NCBI GenBank assembly: GCA_944321895.1
Contig: CALUNA010000008.1
Coordinates: 1-64,000 of the forward strand
Direction of reading: 5' to 3'
Source: an uncultured Bacteroidales bacterium
Lineage (GTDB): Bacteria > Bacteroidota > Bacteroidia > Bacteroidales > Paludibacteraceae
DNA length: 64,000 nucleotides
The translations under genes and the position numbers were made by a program. This document shows positions 42,811 through 52,000 of this stretch, piece after piece. The notes under the pieces are model-generated. The model was given only the letters and a program-made list of their open reading frames with translations, did no database searches and was not told the origin of the DNA. Every line of letters starts with the position of its first letter. The first letter of the stretch is position 1.

Positions 42811-42845
42811 AAAAAACCGCCGGAAACGTTTCCGTCTCCGGCGGG
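42811..42845 (-). terminator. Terminator of the BspA-like gene
   Basis: On the minus strand CCGCCGGAG...TTCCGGCGG forms a G+C-rich stem directly followed by TTTTTT (plus-strand A-run 42811-42816). It lies 22 bp past the stop codon. Confidence 0.8.
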
Positions 42846-42866
42846 ATAAATAAAGTATAATTTGCC

Positions 42867-44459
42867 TTACGGTATGGCTTGTAGGTTGGTGAATTCTTTC
42901 CAGCCTTCTGCCGCCTTGTAGGCTTCCAGGCTTTCGGCGGGCACATACACGGGTATGGAGCGGCTGACCCCATCAAAAGCCAAGCTTCCCACCATGGGCG
43001 GCACAGTGGCCAATACGGTCATTTCTGCGAGTGCGTAGCACCAGCGGAGCGCCGAGTATCCAATGCTTGTCACGCTGTTGGGTATGGTTACTTGCGTGAG
43101 TGCGGAGCAGTCGAGGAACGCCCAGTTTCCAATGCTTGTCACGCCATTTCCTATGGCGATTTTTGTGAGATTGTAGCACTCTTGGAACGACGAGTCTCCA
43201 ATGCTTGTCACGCTTTCGGGCAGGGTTACTTGCGTGAGTGCGGAGCAGCCGGAGAACGCCCCTTCTCCAATGCTTGCTACGCCGTCGGGGATAGTATAGG
43301 CCGTTTCCGGTTTCCCAGCTGGATATTGTATCAGTGTGGTTTTGTCCTTGTTGAACAATATGCCGTCCTCGGAGCAATAGGCAGAGTTTGCGGCGTCCAC
43401 ATGGATGGCAGTGAGTGCGGAGCAGTCGGAGAAGGCCGCGTATCCAATGCTTGTTACGTTGTTGGGAATGTCCACTTGTGTGAGTGCTCTGCAGCCGGAG
43501 AACGCCTCGTTTCCAATACTTTTCACGCTGTTGGGTATGGTCACTTGCGTGAGTGCGGAGCAGTCGAGGAACGCCCCGTTTCCAATACTTTTCACGCTGT
43601 TGGGTATGTTTACTTGCGTGAGTGCGGAGCAGTCGAGGAACGCCGCGTATCCAATGCTTGTTACGCTGTTGGGTATGTTCACTCTCGTGAGTGCGGAGCA
43701 GTAACCGAATACATAGTATCCAATGCTTGTCACACCGTTGGGTATGGTCACTTGCGTAAGTGCATCGCAATAGGCGAACGCATAGTCTCCAAAGCTTGTC
43801 ACGCCGTCGGGGATAGTATAGGCCGTTTCCGGTTTCCCAGCTGGATATTGTATCAGTGTGGTTTTGTCCTTGTTGAACAATACACCGTTTTCGGAACAAT
43901 AGGCAGAGTTTGCGGCGTCCACATGGATGGCAGTGAGTGCGGAGCAGGCGCGGAACGCAGTTTTTCCAATGTTTGTTACGTTGTTGGGAATGTCCACTTG
44001 TGTGAGTGCTCTGCAGCCGGAGAACGCCTCGTTTCCAATGCTTGTTACGCTGTTGGGTATGGTCACTTGCGTGAGTGCTCTGCAGTAGGAGAACGCATTG
44101 TTTCCGATGCTTGTCACTGTGTTACCTATGGTCACATGCGTGATTGCGGAGTAAGACATATAGAATGCCTCGTTTCCAATGCTTGTCACGCCGTCTCCAA
44201 TGACAATGGTTTGGATTTCTTTCCGGTATGGTTTCCATGGGGCATCAATATCATCACCATAATTATAATCATAATCTTCCATTTCTCCCGTTCCAGAAAT
44301 GGTCAGGATGGCTTTGGTCTTGTTGTAGCTCCATGTCAGGCTTTCTCCGCATGTGCCGTTAATGATTTCGTCTGTAGGTATTTCCGGTTCGTCTGGTTTG
44401 CAGGCAGCTGTTGTCAGGCACAGCCCGAGCAGCAGGTAATAAACTGTTTTCATTTTCAT
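42867..44459 (-). CDS. BspA-like leucine-rich-repeat surface lipoprotein
   Basis: 530 residues. A type II signal peptide with lipobox LTTAAC (Cys about residue 20) and an acidic Pro/Glu linker indicate a lipoprotein, probably surface-exposed. Residues about 90-480 contain some fifteen LRR_5 repeats of 23 residues (pattern VTIPNSVTSIGNxAFxxCxALTQ). Two loops with HVDAANSAYCSE and KDKTTLIQYPAGKPETAY interrupt the repeats. The last 45 residues form a small capping module. BspA-like proteins bind fibronectin, fibrinogen or other cells. The gene is flanked by REP-like repeats on both sides and contains long internal duplications. Confidence 0.9.
   Translation of the reverse strand: MKMKTVYYLLLGLCLTTAACKPDEPEIPTDEIINGTCGESLTWSYNKTKAILTISGTGEMEDYDYNYGDDIDAPWKPYRKEIQTIVIGDGVTSIGNEAFYMSYSAITHVTIGNTVTSIGNNAFSYCRALTQVTIPNSVTSIGNEAFSGCRALTQVDIPNNVTNIGKTAFRACSALTAIHVDAANSAYCSENGVLFNKDKTTLIQYPAGKPETAYTIPDGVTSFGDYAFAYCDALTQVTIPNGVTSIGYYVFGYCSALTRVNIPNSVTSIGYAAFLDCSALTQVNIPNSVKSIGNGAFLDCSALTQVTIPNSVKSIGNEAFSGCRALTQVDIPNNVTSIGYAAFSDCSALTAIHVDAANSAYCSEDGILFNKDKTTLIQYPAGKPETAYTIPDGVASIGEGAFSGCSALTQVTLPESVTSIGDSSFQECYNLTKIAIGNGVTSIGNWAFLDCSALTQVTIPNSVTSIGYSALRWCYALAEMTVLATVPPMVGSLAFDGVSRSIPVYVPAESLEAYKAAEGWKEFTNLQAIP
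43281..43425. repeat. 145-bp internal direct repeat in the BspA-like gene, copy 1
   Basis: This block recurs at 43803-43947 with only a few differences, 522 bp (174 codons) apart, so recombination between the copies would stay in frame. Confidence 0.8.
43803..43947. repeat. 145-bp internal direct repeat in the BspA-like gene, copy 2
   Basis: Partner of 43281-43425. Shorter 69-bp repeats fill the interval between the two blocks. Confidence 0.8.
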
Positions 44460-44581
44460 GTTGTCTTTTTAGTTTTTAAACAGGTTCATATTATATGTAT
44501 TATGGTTTTGTTTTTTCCTTATTCGTTTGCGCCACGCCATCATTCACGCCATCTCCCCGCAGGATGCCGTTGCCATCGTTG

Positions 44582-44631
44582 GAGACGCTGCACGCGTTTG
44601 CCATTATTGGAGACGCTGCACGCAACGTCTC
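44582..44631. repeat. REP-like palindromes right of the BspA-like gene
   Basis: A half copy GAGACGCTGCACGC (44582-44595) and a full copy (44610-44631, identical to that at 42226) lie in the gap 44460-44732. I see no gene or promoter in this gap. Confidence 0.7.
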
Positions 44632-44732
44632 TACAATGCGCCGGCGTTGCCCCGCTGTGCCATTGTCCCGCACTCCCTCTCCGTCACCCCATGTTGGCGC
44701 ACGAGGTGGCGGCAGGGGAAAATGTCCGGCCT

Positions 44733-45143
44733 TTACGGCTCTTGTGCGGGTGCGGTGCCGCGGTCGATGCTTACTTCCACTTTCAAGGCCGCTTCACGCA
44801 TTTTCTGCTTGGGCGTGAAGGAAATCTTGGGTGTTTTCAGGGCATCCTTCGCGGTTACTGCATCGGGCGTGTCCATCACCTTGGATGAAACGATGACGCG
44901 GAGCGAGCCGAGCTCTGCCAGGTCCACGCTCATTCCCTGTTGCAGCGATTCGCACACAATGTTACTCAGGCTGATGAGGGCGTTGCTCACATCGCCTGCG
45001 GAGAGTGATGTTTCGCGTACGATGCGTTCCACGAGCATCTTGTTGGTCAGTTTCTGCACGGTCTTGGGGTAGGCATAGTAGCCTGTTTGCCCCTTGCGGT
45101 TGCCGATAGTCAATACTCTCGACTTGATTTCAAAATCGATCAT
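44733..45143 (-). CDS. HU-like DNA-binding protein with C-terminal extension
   Basis: 136 residues. The HU/IHF-type fold (about 18-105) is of the Bacteroidota variant: KTVQKLTNKMLVERIVRETSLSAGDVSNALISLSNIVCESLQQGMSVDLAELGSLRV (split here by its helix and strand turns), followed by a KTPKISFTPKQKMREAALKVEV tail. It is likely a nucleoid or locus-specific DNA-bending protein. Its ATG overlaps the stop of a 90-codon upstream ORF (ATGA). A good promoter lies about 345 nt upstream, so the leader or upstream ORF, with its repeats and poly-C tract, is transcribed with it. Confidence 0.88.
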   Translation of the reverse strand: MIDFEIKSRVLTIGNRKGQTGYYAYPKTVQKLTNKMLVERIVRETSLSAGDVSNALISLSNIVCESLQQGMSVDLAELGSLRVIVSSKVMDTPDAVTAKDALKTPKISFTPKQKMREAALKVEVSIDRGTAPAQEP

Positions 45144-45412
45144 AGGCTTTTGTTTTTTAGGGTTAATAAATAGGATTGTCCGTACCCCTTTTCAAGGGTA
45201 TCTGTCAGTCGTCTTAAAGGGTATCTGTTACCCTTGGTCAAGGGTAACAGATACTCGTCGTCAAGAGTAACAGATACCCTTGATGGCAGGTATCCGTTAC
45301 TGTCCTGTATGCTGTACGGGCGCGTCCGTTTTGCGGTCTTTACCAGGGGGCGCACTGTTGCCAGTTGTGTGTTATCAAATTTTAACGGGGGGGGGGGTAA
45401 AATTAACCACAC
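45140..45412 (-). CDS. Doubtful 90-codon ORF coupled to the HU-like gene, containing a poly-C tract
   Basis: A GTG-started frame (45412) runs through an 11-C tract (coding four prolines) and the short inverted repeats at 45190-45290 to a TGA that overlaps the HU ATG. The peptide is basic and matches no family I know. An ATG at 45419 upstream is out of frame with it at C11 but would be in frame at C10 or C13. The ATGA overlap and upstream promoter argue for translation; the repeat-derived sequence and GTG start argue against it. Confidence 0.3.
   Translation of the reverse strand: MWLILPPPPLKFDNTQLATVRPLVKTAKRTRPYSIQDSNGYLPSRVSVTLDDEYLLPLTKGNRYPLRRLTDTLEKGYGQSYLLTLKNKSL
45192..45282. repeat. 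Short inverted/direct repeats (about 23 bp) in the HU leader
   Basis: AAGGGTATCTGT occurs at 45194 and 45217, and its complement ACAGATAC(C/T)C at 45247 and 45270. The sequence between forms alternative hairpins, for example GGGTATCTGTTACCC against GGGTAACAGATAC. Confidence 0.7.
45387..45397. repeat. Poly-G/poly-C homopolymer tract (11 nt)
   Basis: Eleven consecutive G residues on the plus strand (C on the HU-sense strand). Tracts of this length slip during replication and are typical of phase-variable loci. Confidence 0.85.
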
Positions 45413-45493
45413 ATAACATATTCGGGCTGTTTGGTAGCCTCAGGCAGGAGTTATATGTATTGTTAATTTTCATGTATGTTTTTGTTATCGCTG

Positions 45494-45524
45494 CAAATGT
45501 AAGGATATTTTTTTAGAAATTCAA
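45494..45524 (-). promoter_or_regulatory. Promoter of the HU-like gene transcript
   Basis: The minus strand reads TTG (45524-45522), 20 bp, TACATTTG (45501-45494), with good consensus and spacing. The transcript would include the poly-C tract and repeats. The rest of 45525-45730 shows no feature. Confidence 0.55.
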
Positions 45525-45730
45525 GGTTTTTAGGAGGATTATTTTGTGCTGGTGGTGGAATATCCGCTGGAGAGGCTGTCTGGGGCAACTCTGCCAACTG
45601 CGTTACTGCAGTGTCGTTGCCATCCTCGCCAACGCGCCGCATGTGTCGCATCATGTGCGGCATGTGCGGCGCATGGGAGAACGTAAGGAAACAGGGGTAT
45701 GATGACGGCGGAAAAAACGTGCTTCCGGCC

Positions 45731-45760
45731 TTGCCGTTTGACAATTATCTTGTATCTTTG
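45731..45760 (+). promoter_or_regulatory. Promoter for hisIE-ftsE
   Basis: TTG (45731-45733), 19 bp, TATCTTTG (45753-45760). The leader to ATG 45860 is about 90 nt. Confidence 0.6.
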
Positions 45761-45859
45761 CGACGCTGTTCGCAATAGGGGCGGCGCGGGTGCCTGTCGG
45801 CCGGCGGCCGGAAAAGCAGGATGCCATGATTTGCAGATTATAATTTCATACGATATAAA

Positions 45860-46456
45860 ATGACTGTTGATTTCGACAAAATGGGCGGTCTGGTGCCTGC
45901 CATAATCCAGGATGCCATAACCGCAAAGGTATTGATGTTGGGGTTTATGAACGAGGAGGCCTTGCAGAAGACTCGGGAAACAGGAAAGGTCACTTTTTAC
46001 AGCCGCACGCGGCAACGTCTGTGGACCAAGGGTGAGGAGAGCGGTAACTTTCTGCATGTGGTTTCCATCCTGAACGACTGCGACAACGACACCTTGCTGA
46101 TAAAGGTGCATCCGGCAGGGCCGGTATGCCATACGGGCGCGGACACGTGTTGGGGCGAAAAGAACGAGGCGGGCATGGCGTTCCTGGGCTACTTGCAGGA
46201 CTTCATAGATAAACGCCACGCCGAAATGCCGGAGGGTTCCTACACCACATCGCTGTTCCGCAAAGGTGTGAACCGCATGGCGCAGAAAGTGGGTGAGGAG
46301 GCTGTCGAAACGGTCATTGAGGCTACCAACGGCACGCAGGATGGTTTTGTTTACGAGGCCTCCGACCTGGTTTACCACCTTATCGTGCTGCTCGCATCCA
46401 AAGGATTGCGTCTGGACGACTTGGGACGCGAACTCCAAAAAAGACACAAACCCTAA
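45860..46456 (+). CDS. hisIE: Bifunctional phosphoribosyl-AMP cyclohydrolase / phosphoribosyl-ATP pyrophosphatase
   Basis: 198 residues. The HisI domain (1-105) has RQRLWTKGEESGNFLHV and the metal site DCDNDTLLIKV...CHTGADTCW. The HisE domain (110-198) has SYTTSLFRKGVNRMAQKVGEEAVETVIEA. It carries out steps 2 and 3 of histidine synthesis. Separated from hisF and from the rest of the pathway; it is the first gene of a two-gene unit with ftsE (12-bp gap). Confidence 0.96.
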   Translation: MTVDFDKMGGLVPAIIQDAITAKVLMLGFMNEEALQKTRETGKVTFYSRTRQRLWTKGEESGNFLHVVSILNDCDNDTLLIKVHPAGPVCHTGADTCWGEKNEAGMAFLGYLQDFIDKRHAEMPEGSYTTSLFRKGVNRMAQKVGEEAVETVIEATNGTQDGFVYEASDLVYHLIVLLASKGLRLDDLGRELQKRHKP

Positions 46457-46468
46457 AACGGAATAGCC

Positions 46469-47128
46469 ATGTCGCTGATTAAATATGAAAATGTAGAGAT
46501 ATGCCAGCAGGAGCTGATTGTGCTGCGCGATATAAGCCTGACTATCGATTCTGGCGAGTTTGTCTATCTGCTGGGCAAGGTAGGTAGCGGCAAAAGTTCG
46601 CTGCTCAAGTCCTTGTACGCCGAAGTGCCAATCAAACATGGCGAGGCGCATATTTTCAACTATGACCTGCGCAAAATCAAGAAGCGCGAAATACCCTATC
46701 TGCGACGGAAAATCGGTATCGTATTCCAGGATTTCCAGTTGCTGATTGACCGCACGGTGCGCGAAAACCTGCTGTTCGTGCTGAAAGCCACGGGCTGGAA
46801 AGACAAACGGGCCATGGACGAGCAGATAGAACATGTGCTCAAACAGGTGGGCATGGAAACCAAGGCATACAAAATGCCGCATCAGCTTTCGGGTGGCGAA
46901 CAGCAGCGTATCGTCATTGCGCGGGCCTTGCTCAACTCGCCGGAAATCATCATTGCCGACGAACCGACCGGCAACCTCGACCCCGAAACCGGCAACGAGC
47001 TGATGGATCTGCTCTACAGCATCCGCCTTGCCGGCACTACTATCTTGATTGCCACGCACAACCTGGCCTGGACGGAGAAATATCCGGGACGCATCCTGCG
47101 CTTCGAGCAGGAACGCGTGCAGGAATAA
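46469..47128 (+). CDS. ftsE: Cell division ABC transporter ATP-binding protein
   Basis: 219 residues. Walker [11 protein letters not shown]-loop FQDFQLL, signature LSGGEQQR, Walker [17 protein letters not shown] and H-loop ATHN are intact. The sequence best fits FtsE, which with FtsX regulates septal peptidoglycan hydrolases at the inner membrane; LolD-like or MacB-like ATPases are alternatives. No ftsX is adjacent. It is co-transcribed with hisIE, a functional mismatch that may just reflect gene order. Confidence 0.85.
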   Translation: MSLIKYENVEICQQELIVLRDISLTIDSGEFVYLLGKVGSGKSSLLKSLYAEVPIKHGEAHIFNYDLRKIKKREIPYLRRKIGIVFQDFQLLIDRTVRENLLFVLKATGWKDKRAMDEQIEHVLKQVGMETKAYKMPHQLSGGEQQRIVIARALLNSPEIIIADEPTGNLDPETGNELMDLLYSIRLAGTTILIATHNLAWTEKYPGRILRFEQERVQE

Positions 47129-47179
47129 TCAACCGTTTGCTTCGTATGAAAAGCCGACAGGAAAACCGGTTCAGCCGGA

Positions 47180-49048
47180 CTATTCCTGCCGGCTTTCCAT
47201 ATATGCGATAAAGGCATCGTTCAGCATTTTGTTGCCTCCCGGGGTGGGGTAGTTACCGGTGAAGTACCAGTCGCCGCAATGTCCGGGGCAGGCGTCATGC
47301 AACCCCTCCACCGACTGGAATATGATTTCAATCGGGAAATCGACGTTGGCGGAACGGAGCATTTGCGCAATCTTGCCGGAAATCTGCCGGTCCGTATAAG
47401 GCTCGTACAGTTGTTTCACGTAGTTTACCGTCTGTTCCTTGGGCAGTCCGGCCTGCGCTTTGCAGCGTGCGTACACATCGTTAATAAGCTGGAAGCGGCC
47501 ATCTTCCTCCAGCAGTGCAATGACGGCCTTGAAGGCGATGAACTCGCTCATGTGCGACATGTCGATGCCGTAGAAGTCGGGATATCGAATCTGCGGTGCC
47601 GAGGAAACGATGATGAGTTTTTTCGGGTGCAGGCGCGCCAGAATCTGGATAATGCTTTGTTTGAGCGTTGTGCCGCGCACGATACTGTCGTCAATAATGA
47701 CAAGGTTGTCCTCGTAGGGTGTCAGGCTGCCGTAGGTGATATCGTACACGTGTGCCGCCATGTCGTTGCGCGTGCTGTCCTGTGTGATGAAAGTGCGCAA
47801 TTTGATATCTTTGAGCGCGACTTTTTCTGCGCGTATGGAGAATGATAATATCTCTTCAATTTGTTTCCGGTCGAGTCCGTGCAGACTGTCGGCGAGTACT
47901 TTGCTTTTTTGTGTGTTCAGGTAGGCGTTCAGTTGTTCAAGCATGCCGCAAAATGCCACTTCGGCTGTGTTTGGAATGAATGAAAACACAGTGTGCCGCA
48001 GGTCGTGGTCTATGGCTTGCAGGATTTGCGGCACCAGGTTCGCACCGAGTTTTTTCCGCTCGCGGTAGATGTCGTAGTCGCTGCCGCGCGAAAAGTAGAT
48101 GCGTTCGAACGAGCAGGGTGCTACCTGTCGCGGCTCGATGATTTGTTCGGTCCAGACATCGCCCTGTGCGTTTACAAACAAGGCTTGTCCGGGGTGCAGT
48201 TCGTTCACCAGTTCCTTGTCCACATTCATGGCGGTTTGTATGACCGGCCGTTCGGATGCCAGTATCATGGTTTCCTCGTCGGTGTAGTAGAATGCAGGCC
48301 GTATGCCCCACGGGTCCCTGATGGCGAATGTTTCGCCGCTGCCGGTCATGCCGCAAATCACATAGCCGCCGTCCCACATGGGTGCGGATTCGCGCAGCAC
48401 GTTGGCCATGCATATCTTGCGCTCGATGGCTCGCGTGAGTTCCAACCCTTGCAGGCCGTTTTGGTGCAGTTCGTCGTAGAGCCGTTCCACCTCGCGGTCA
48501 AGCCGGTGTCCGAGTTGCTCAAGCAGGATGAATGTGTCGGCGTGCTGCCGCGGATGTTGGCCGTGGTCGGCCAGATGGCGGAACACTTCCGGCAGGTTGG
48601 TCAGGTTGAAGTTGCCGCACAAGGTCAGGTTTTTCGCGCGGTAGTTGTTGCGCCGCAGGAACGGGTGCACAAAGCTGATACCGAGTTTGCCGGTTGTGCT
48701 GTAACGCAAGTGTCCCATGTACATTTGTCCGGCGTATGGTGTATGTTGCAAGTCGTTGGGCGTGTCCTGCCTTGCTGTTTCAATGCTTTTGCTTATGGCA
48801 GCGAACACTTCCGAAATGGCATTGCTGCCTTCGGCACGTTTGCGGAACATGAATTCTTCACCGGGTTCGGCATCCAGTTTGACACAGGCCACGCCCGCGC
48901 CTTCCTGCCCGCGGTTGTGCTGTTTTTCCATTAGCAGATAAAGCTTGTCCAATCCGTATGTCCATGTGCCGTATTTCCTGCGGTAATAGTCCAACGGTTT
49001 GCGCAGGCGTACCAACGCAACACCGCATTCGTGTTTCAAAGGTTCCAT
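47180..49048 (-). CDS. PurF-like class II glutamine amidotransferase / phosphoribosyltransferase with propeptide
   Basis: 622 residues, longer than typical PurF (about 470-505). The N-terminal nucleophile is Cys8 after a short propeptide ending in Glu (MEPLKHE-CGVALVRL), as in self-processed B. subtilis-type PurF. QHNRGQEGAGVA, GHLRYSTTG and CGNFNLTN are glutaminase motifs. The PRPP loop VIIDDSIVRGTTLKQSI (about 455-471) is intact. Insertions lie in the glutaminase domain. It starts 9 bp after carB in a carA-carB-this gene operon. It may be the true PurF, or a glutaminase serving this locus. Confidence 0.88.
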   Translation of the reverse strand: MEPLKHECGVALVRLRKPLDYYRRKYGTWTYGLDKLYLLMEKQHNRGQEGAGVACVKLDAEPGEEFMFRKRAEGSNAISEVFAAISKSIETARQDTPNDLQHTPYAGQMYMGHLRYSTTGKLGISFVHPFLRRNNYRAKNLTLCGNFNLTNLPEVFRHLADHGQHPRQHADTFILLEQLGHRLDREVERLYDELHQNGLQGLELTRAIERKICMANVLRESAPMWDGGYVICGMTGSGETFAIRDPWGIRPAFYYTDEETMILASERPVIQTAMNVDKELVNELHPGQALFVNAQGDVWTEQIIEPRQVAPCSFERIYFSRGSDYDIYRERKKLGANLVPQILQAIDHDLRHTVFSFIPNTAEVAFCGMLEQLNAYLNTQKSKVLADSLHGLDRKQIEEILSFSIRAEKVALKDIKLRTFITQDSTRNDMAAHVYDITYGSLTPYEDNLVIIDDSIVRGTTLKQSIIQILARLHPKKLIIVSSAPQIRYPDFYGIDMSHMSEFIAFKAVIALLEEDGRFQLINDVYARCKAQAGLPKEQTVNYVKQLYEPYTDRQISGKIAQMLRSANVDFPIEIIFQSVEGLHDACPGHCGDWYFTGNYPTPGGNKMLNDAFIAYMESRQE

Positions 49049-49057
49049 GTGATTTGT

Positions 49058-52000
49058 TTATTTATATTCGTCCCAACTCTTGATGGCAATCTGTTCCATG
49101 TCAATCGTGCAGAAAGCGTTTATGAATGCGCTGGCCAGCCGTGCGTTCGTGATGAGCGGAATATTCAGGTCGATGGCTGCCCGCCGGATTTTGTAGCCGT
49201 TGCTCAATTCTCCCGATGTCAGGTCCTTGGGAATGTTCACGACCATGTCGATTTCCTTGCGGTGCAGCATGTCCAGTGCCTGCGGTTGCCCGCTTTCGCT
49301 GGGCCAATAGACCAGGGTGTTCTCCACGCCGTTGTCGGTCAGAAAACGCGATGTGCCGCCCGTGGCGAAGAGTTTGTAGCCTTTTTTTGCAAGCAGGCGT
49401 GCCGCGTCGAGCATGTCGGCTTTGTGTTTGGCCGCTCCGGTTGAGAGCAGGATGTTGTGCTTCGGGATGCGGTGGCCGACAGAGAGCATGGCGGTCAGTA
49501 TGGCGGCGGCTGAGTCGTCGCCGATGCAGCCAACTTCGCCGGTGGAGGCCATGTCCACGCCCAATACGGGGTCGGCTTTCTGCAAACGGTTGAACGAGAA
49601 CTGCGAGGCCTTGACACCTACATAGTCCAGGTCGAACAGGCTCTTGTGCGGTTTTTCCACGGGCAGTCCGAGCATGACTTTCGTGGCCAGGTCAATCAGG
49701 TTTATTTTCAGCACCTTGCTCACGAACGGGAAACTGCGCGATGCACGCAGGTTGCATTCAATGACCTTGATGTCGTTTTCGCGGGCCAGGTATTGTATGT
49801 TGAACGGGCCGGAAATGTCCAGCTCGCGTGCAATCTGCCGGCTGATGCGCTTGATACGGCGCACGGTTTCCACATACAGCTTTTGCGGCGGGAACTGAAT
49901 GGTGGCATCTCCCGAATGGACGCCCGCATATTCGATGTGCTCGCTGATGGCGTAGGCGATGATTTCACCGTGTTGCGCCACGGCATCCATTTCCACTTCC
50001 TTGGCGTTTTCAATAAACTGGCTGATGACAACGGGATGTTTTTTTGACACGTTGGCGGCCAGTTGCAGGAAGCGTTCCAGTTCTTCCTGGTTGGAGCAGA
50101 CGTTCATGGCCGCGCCGGAAAGCACGTATGATGGCCGCACCAGCACAGGGAAACCGACCTTGCGGATAAAGGCGTTCACATCGTCCATGTTCGTGAGCGC
50201 GCTCCATTCCGGCTGGTCCACGCCGATGCGGTCGAGCATGGCGGAGAATTTGTCGCGGTCTTCGGCGTTGTCGATGCTTTCGGCGCTTGTTCCCAGAATA
50301 TTCACATGGCAGTCGGCCAGCCGCAGAGCCAGGTTGTTGGGAATTTGTCCGCCGGTAGAAACAATGACGCCGTGCGGATTCTCCAGTTCGATAATGTCCA
50401 TGACGCGTTCAAAAGTCAGTTCCTCGAAATAGAGTCGGTCGCACATGTCGTAGTCGGTGCTGACGGTTTCCGGGTTGTAGTTGATCATTACCGAGCGGTA
50501 GCCTTCGCGGCGGATGGTGTTCAGTGCCTGCACGCCGCACCAGTCGAATTCGACGGACGAGCCGATGCGGTAAGCGCCGGAGCCGAGCACAATGATGGAT
50601 TTGTGGTCACCGGTGTAGTGCACATCATCGGCGGAGCCGCTGTATGTGAGGTACAGGTAGTTGGTCTGTGCCGGATATTCGGCGGCCAGCGTATCAATTT
50701 GTTTCACCACAGGTGTTATGCCGTGTTTTTTCCGCCATTGGCGTATGATGCGCATTGCTTCTTCGGGCGTTGTGAATCGTTCGAATCCCAGTGCACGTGC
50801 AATCTGGAAATCGGAAAATCCCTGTTTTTTGGCTGTGCGTATCAGTTCAGGGTCGATGCCGGCAGCGTCCATGTCAGGTGTGCCGATGGCCTGCTGTTCC
50901 AGAGCCTGCATGGTGTGCACGATGTGCATGAGCCGTTGCAGGAACCAGCGGTCTATTTTGGTCAGGTCGTGTATCTGGTCTATGGTGTAACCGGCGCGCA
51001 TGGCTTTGCTGATGACGAAAATGCGTTTGTCTGTGGGCTCGTGCAACGCTTTGTCAATATCCGGGATTTCCAGCTCGCGGTTGCCGACAAAGCCGTGCAT
51101 GCCTTGTTCAATCATGCGTATGCCCTTTTGGAGCGCTTCTTCGAAGGTGCGGCCTATGGCCATGACCTCGCCGACCGATTTCATGCTGGAACCCAGTTCG
51201 CGGTCCACGCCGCGGAACTTGCCCAAATCCCAGCGCGGTATTTTGCAGACCACATAGTCGAGCGCCGGTTCGAAAAATGCGGAGGTTACTTTCGTTACCG
51301 AGTTTTTCAAGTCGAACAGACCGTAACCCAACCCGAGTTTGGCAGCCACGAAAGCCAGCGGATAGCCGGTGGCCTTGCTTGCCAGCGCCGATGAGCGGCT
51401 CAACCGCGCGTTGACTTCGATGACGCGATAGTCCTCGCTGTCGGGATCGAAGGCATACTGTACGTTACATTCGCCCACAATGCCGATATGGCGGACAATG
51501 CGGATGGCCAGTTCGCGCAGCTTGTGGTATTCGTTGTTGGTGAGCGTCTGCGATGGCGCAACCACGATGCTCTCGCCCGTGTGTATGCCGAGCGGGTCGA
51601 AATTTTCCATGTTGCAAACCGTGATGCAGTTGTCGAACCGGTCGCGCACCACTTCGTATTCGATTTCTTTCCAACCTTTCAGGCTTTTTTCTATCAGCAC
51701 CTGCGGTGAAAACGCAAAGGCTTTTTCGGCAAGCGCGTCCAGTTCCTGCTCGTTGTCGCAAAAGCCGGAGCCCAAACCGCCCAGCGCGTATGCGGCGCGT
51801 ATGATAACCGGATAACCGAGTCCGGCCGCTGCGCGCCGTGCATCCTCCACGGTTTCCACAGCCTGGCTCTTGATGGTTTTCACCTGGATTTCGTCCAGCT
51901 TGCGCACGAACAACTCGCGGTCTTCCGTGTCGATAATGGCTTGTACGGGCGTTCCCAGCACGCGCACGTTGTACTTTTCCAGTACACCCGACTGGTAGAG

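Noticed and set aside
42164-42976. Several overlapping frames of 60-166 codons in the direct-repeat region
   Set aside because: The peptides just repeat the translated 90-bp and 126-bp units (for example a recurrent RYPTDCNVRAG string) in more than one frame, and they lack promoters.
45539-47059. 506-codon frame antisense to hisIE and ftsE
   Set aside because: It is a shadow of two well-supported genes; no motif or start context supports it.
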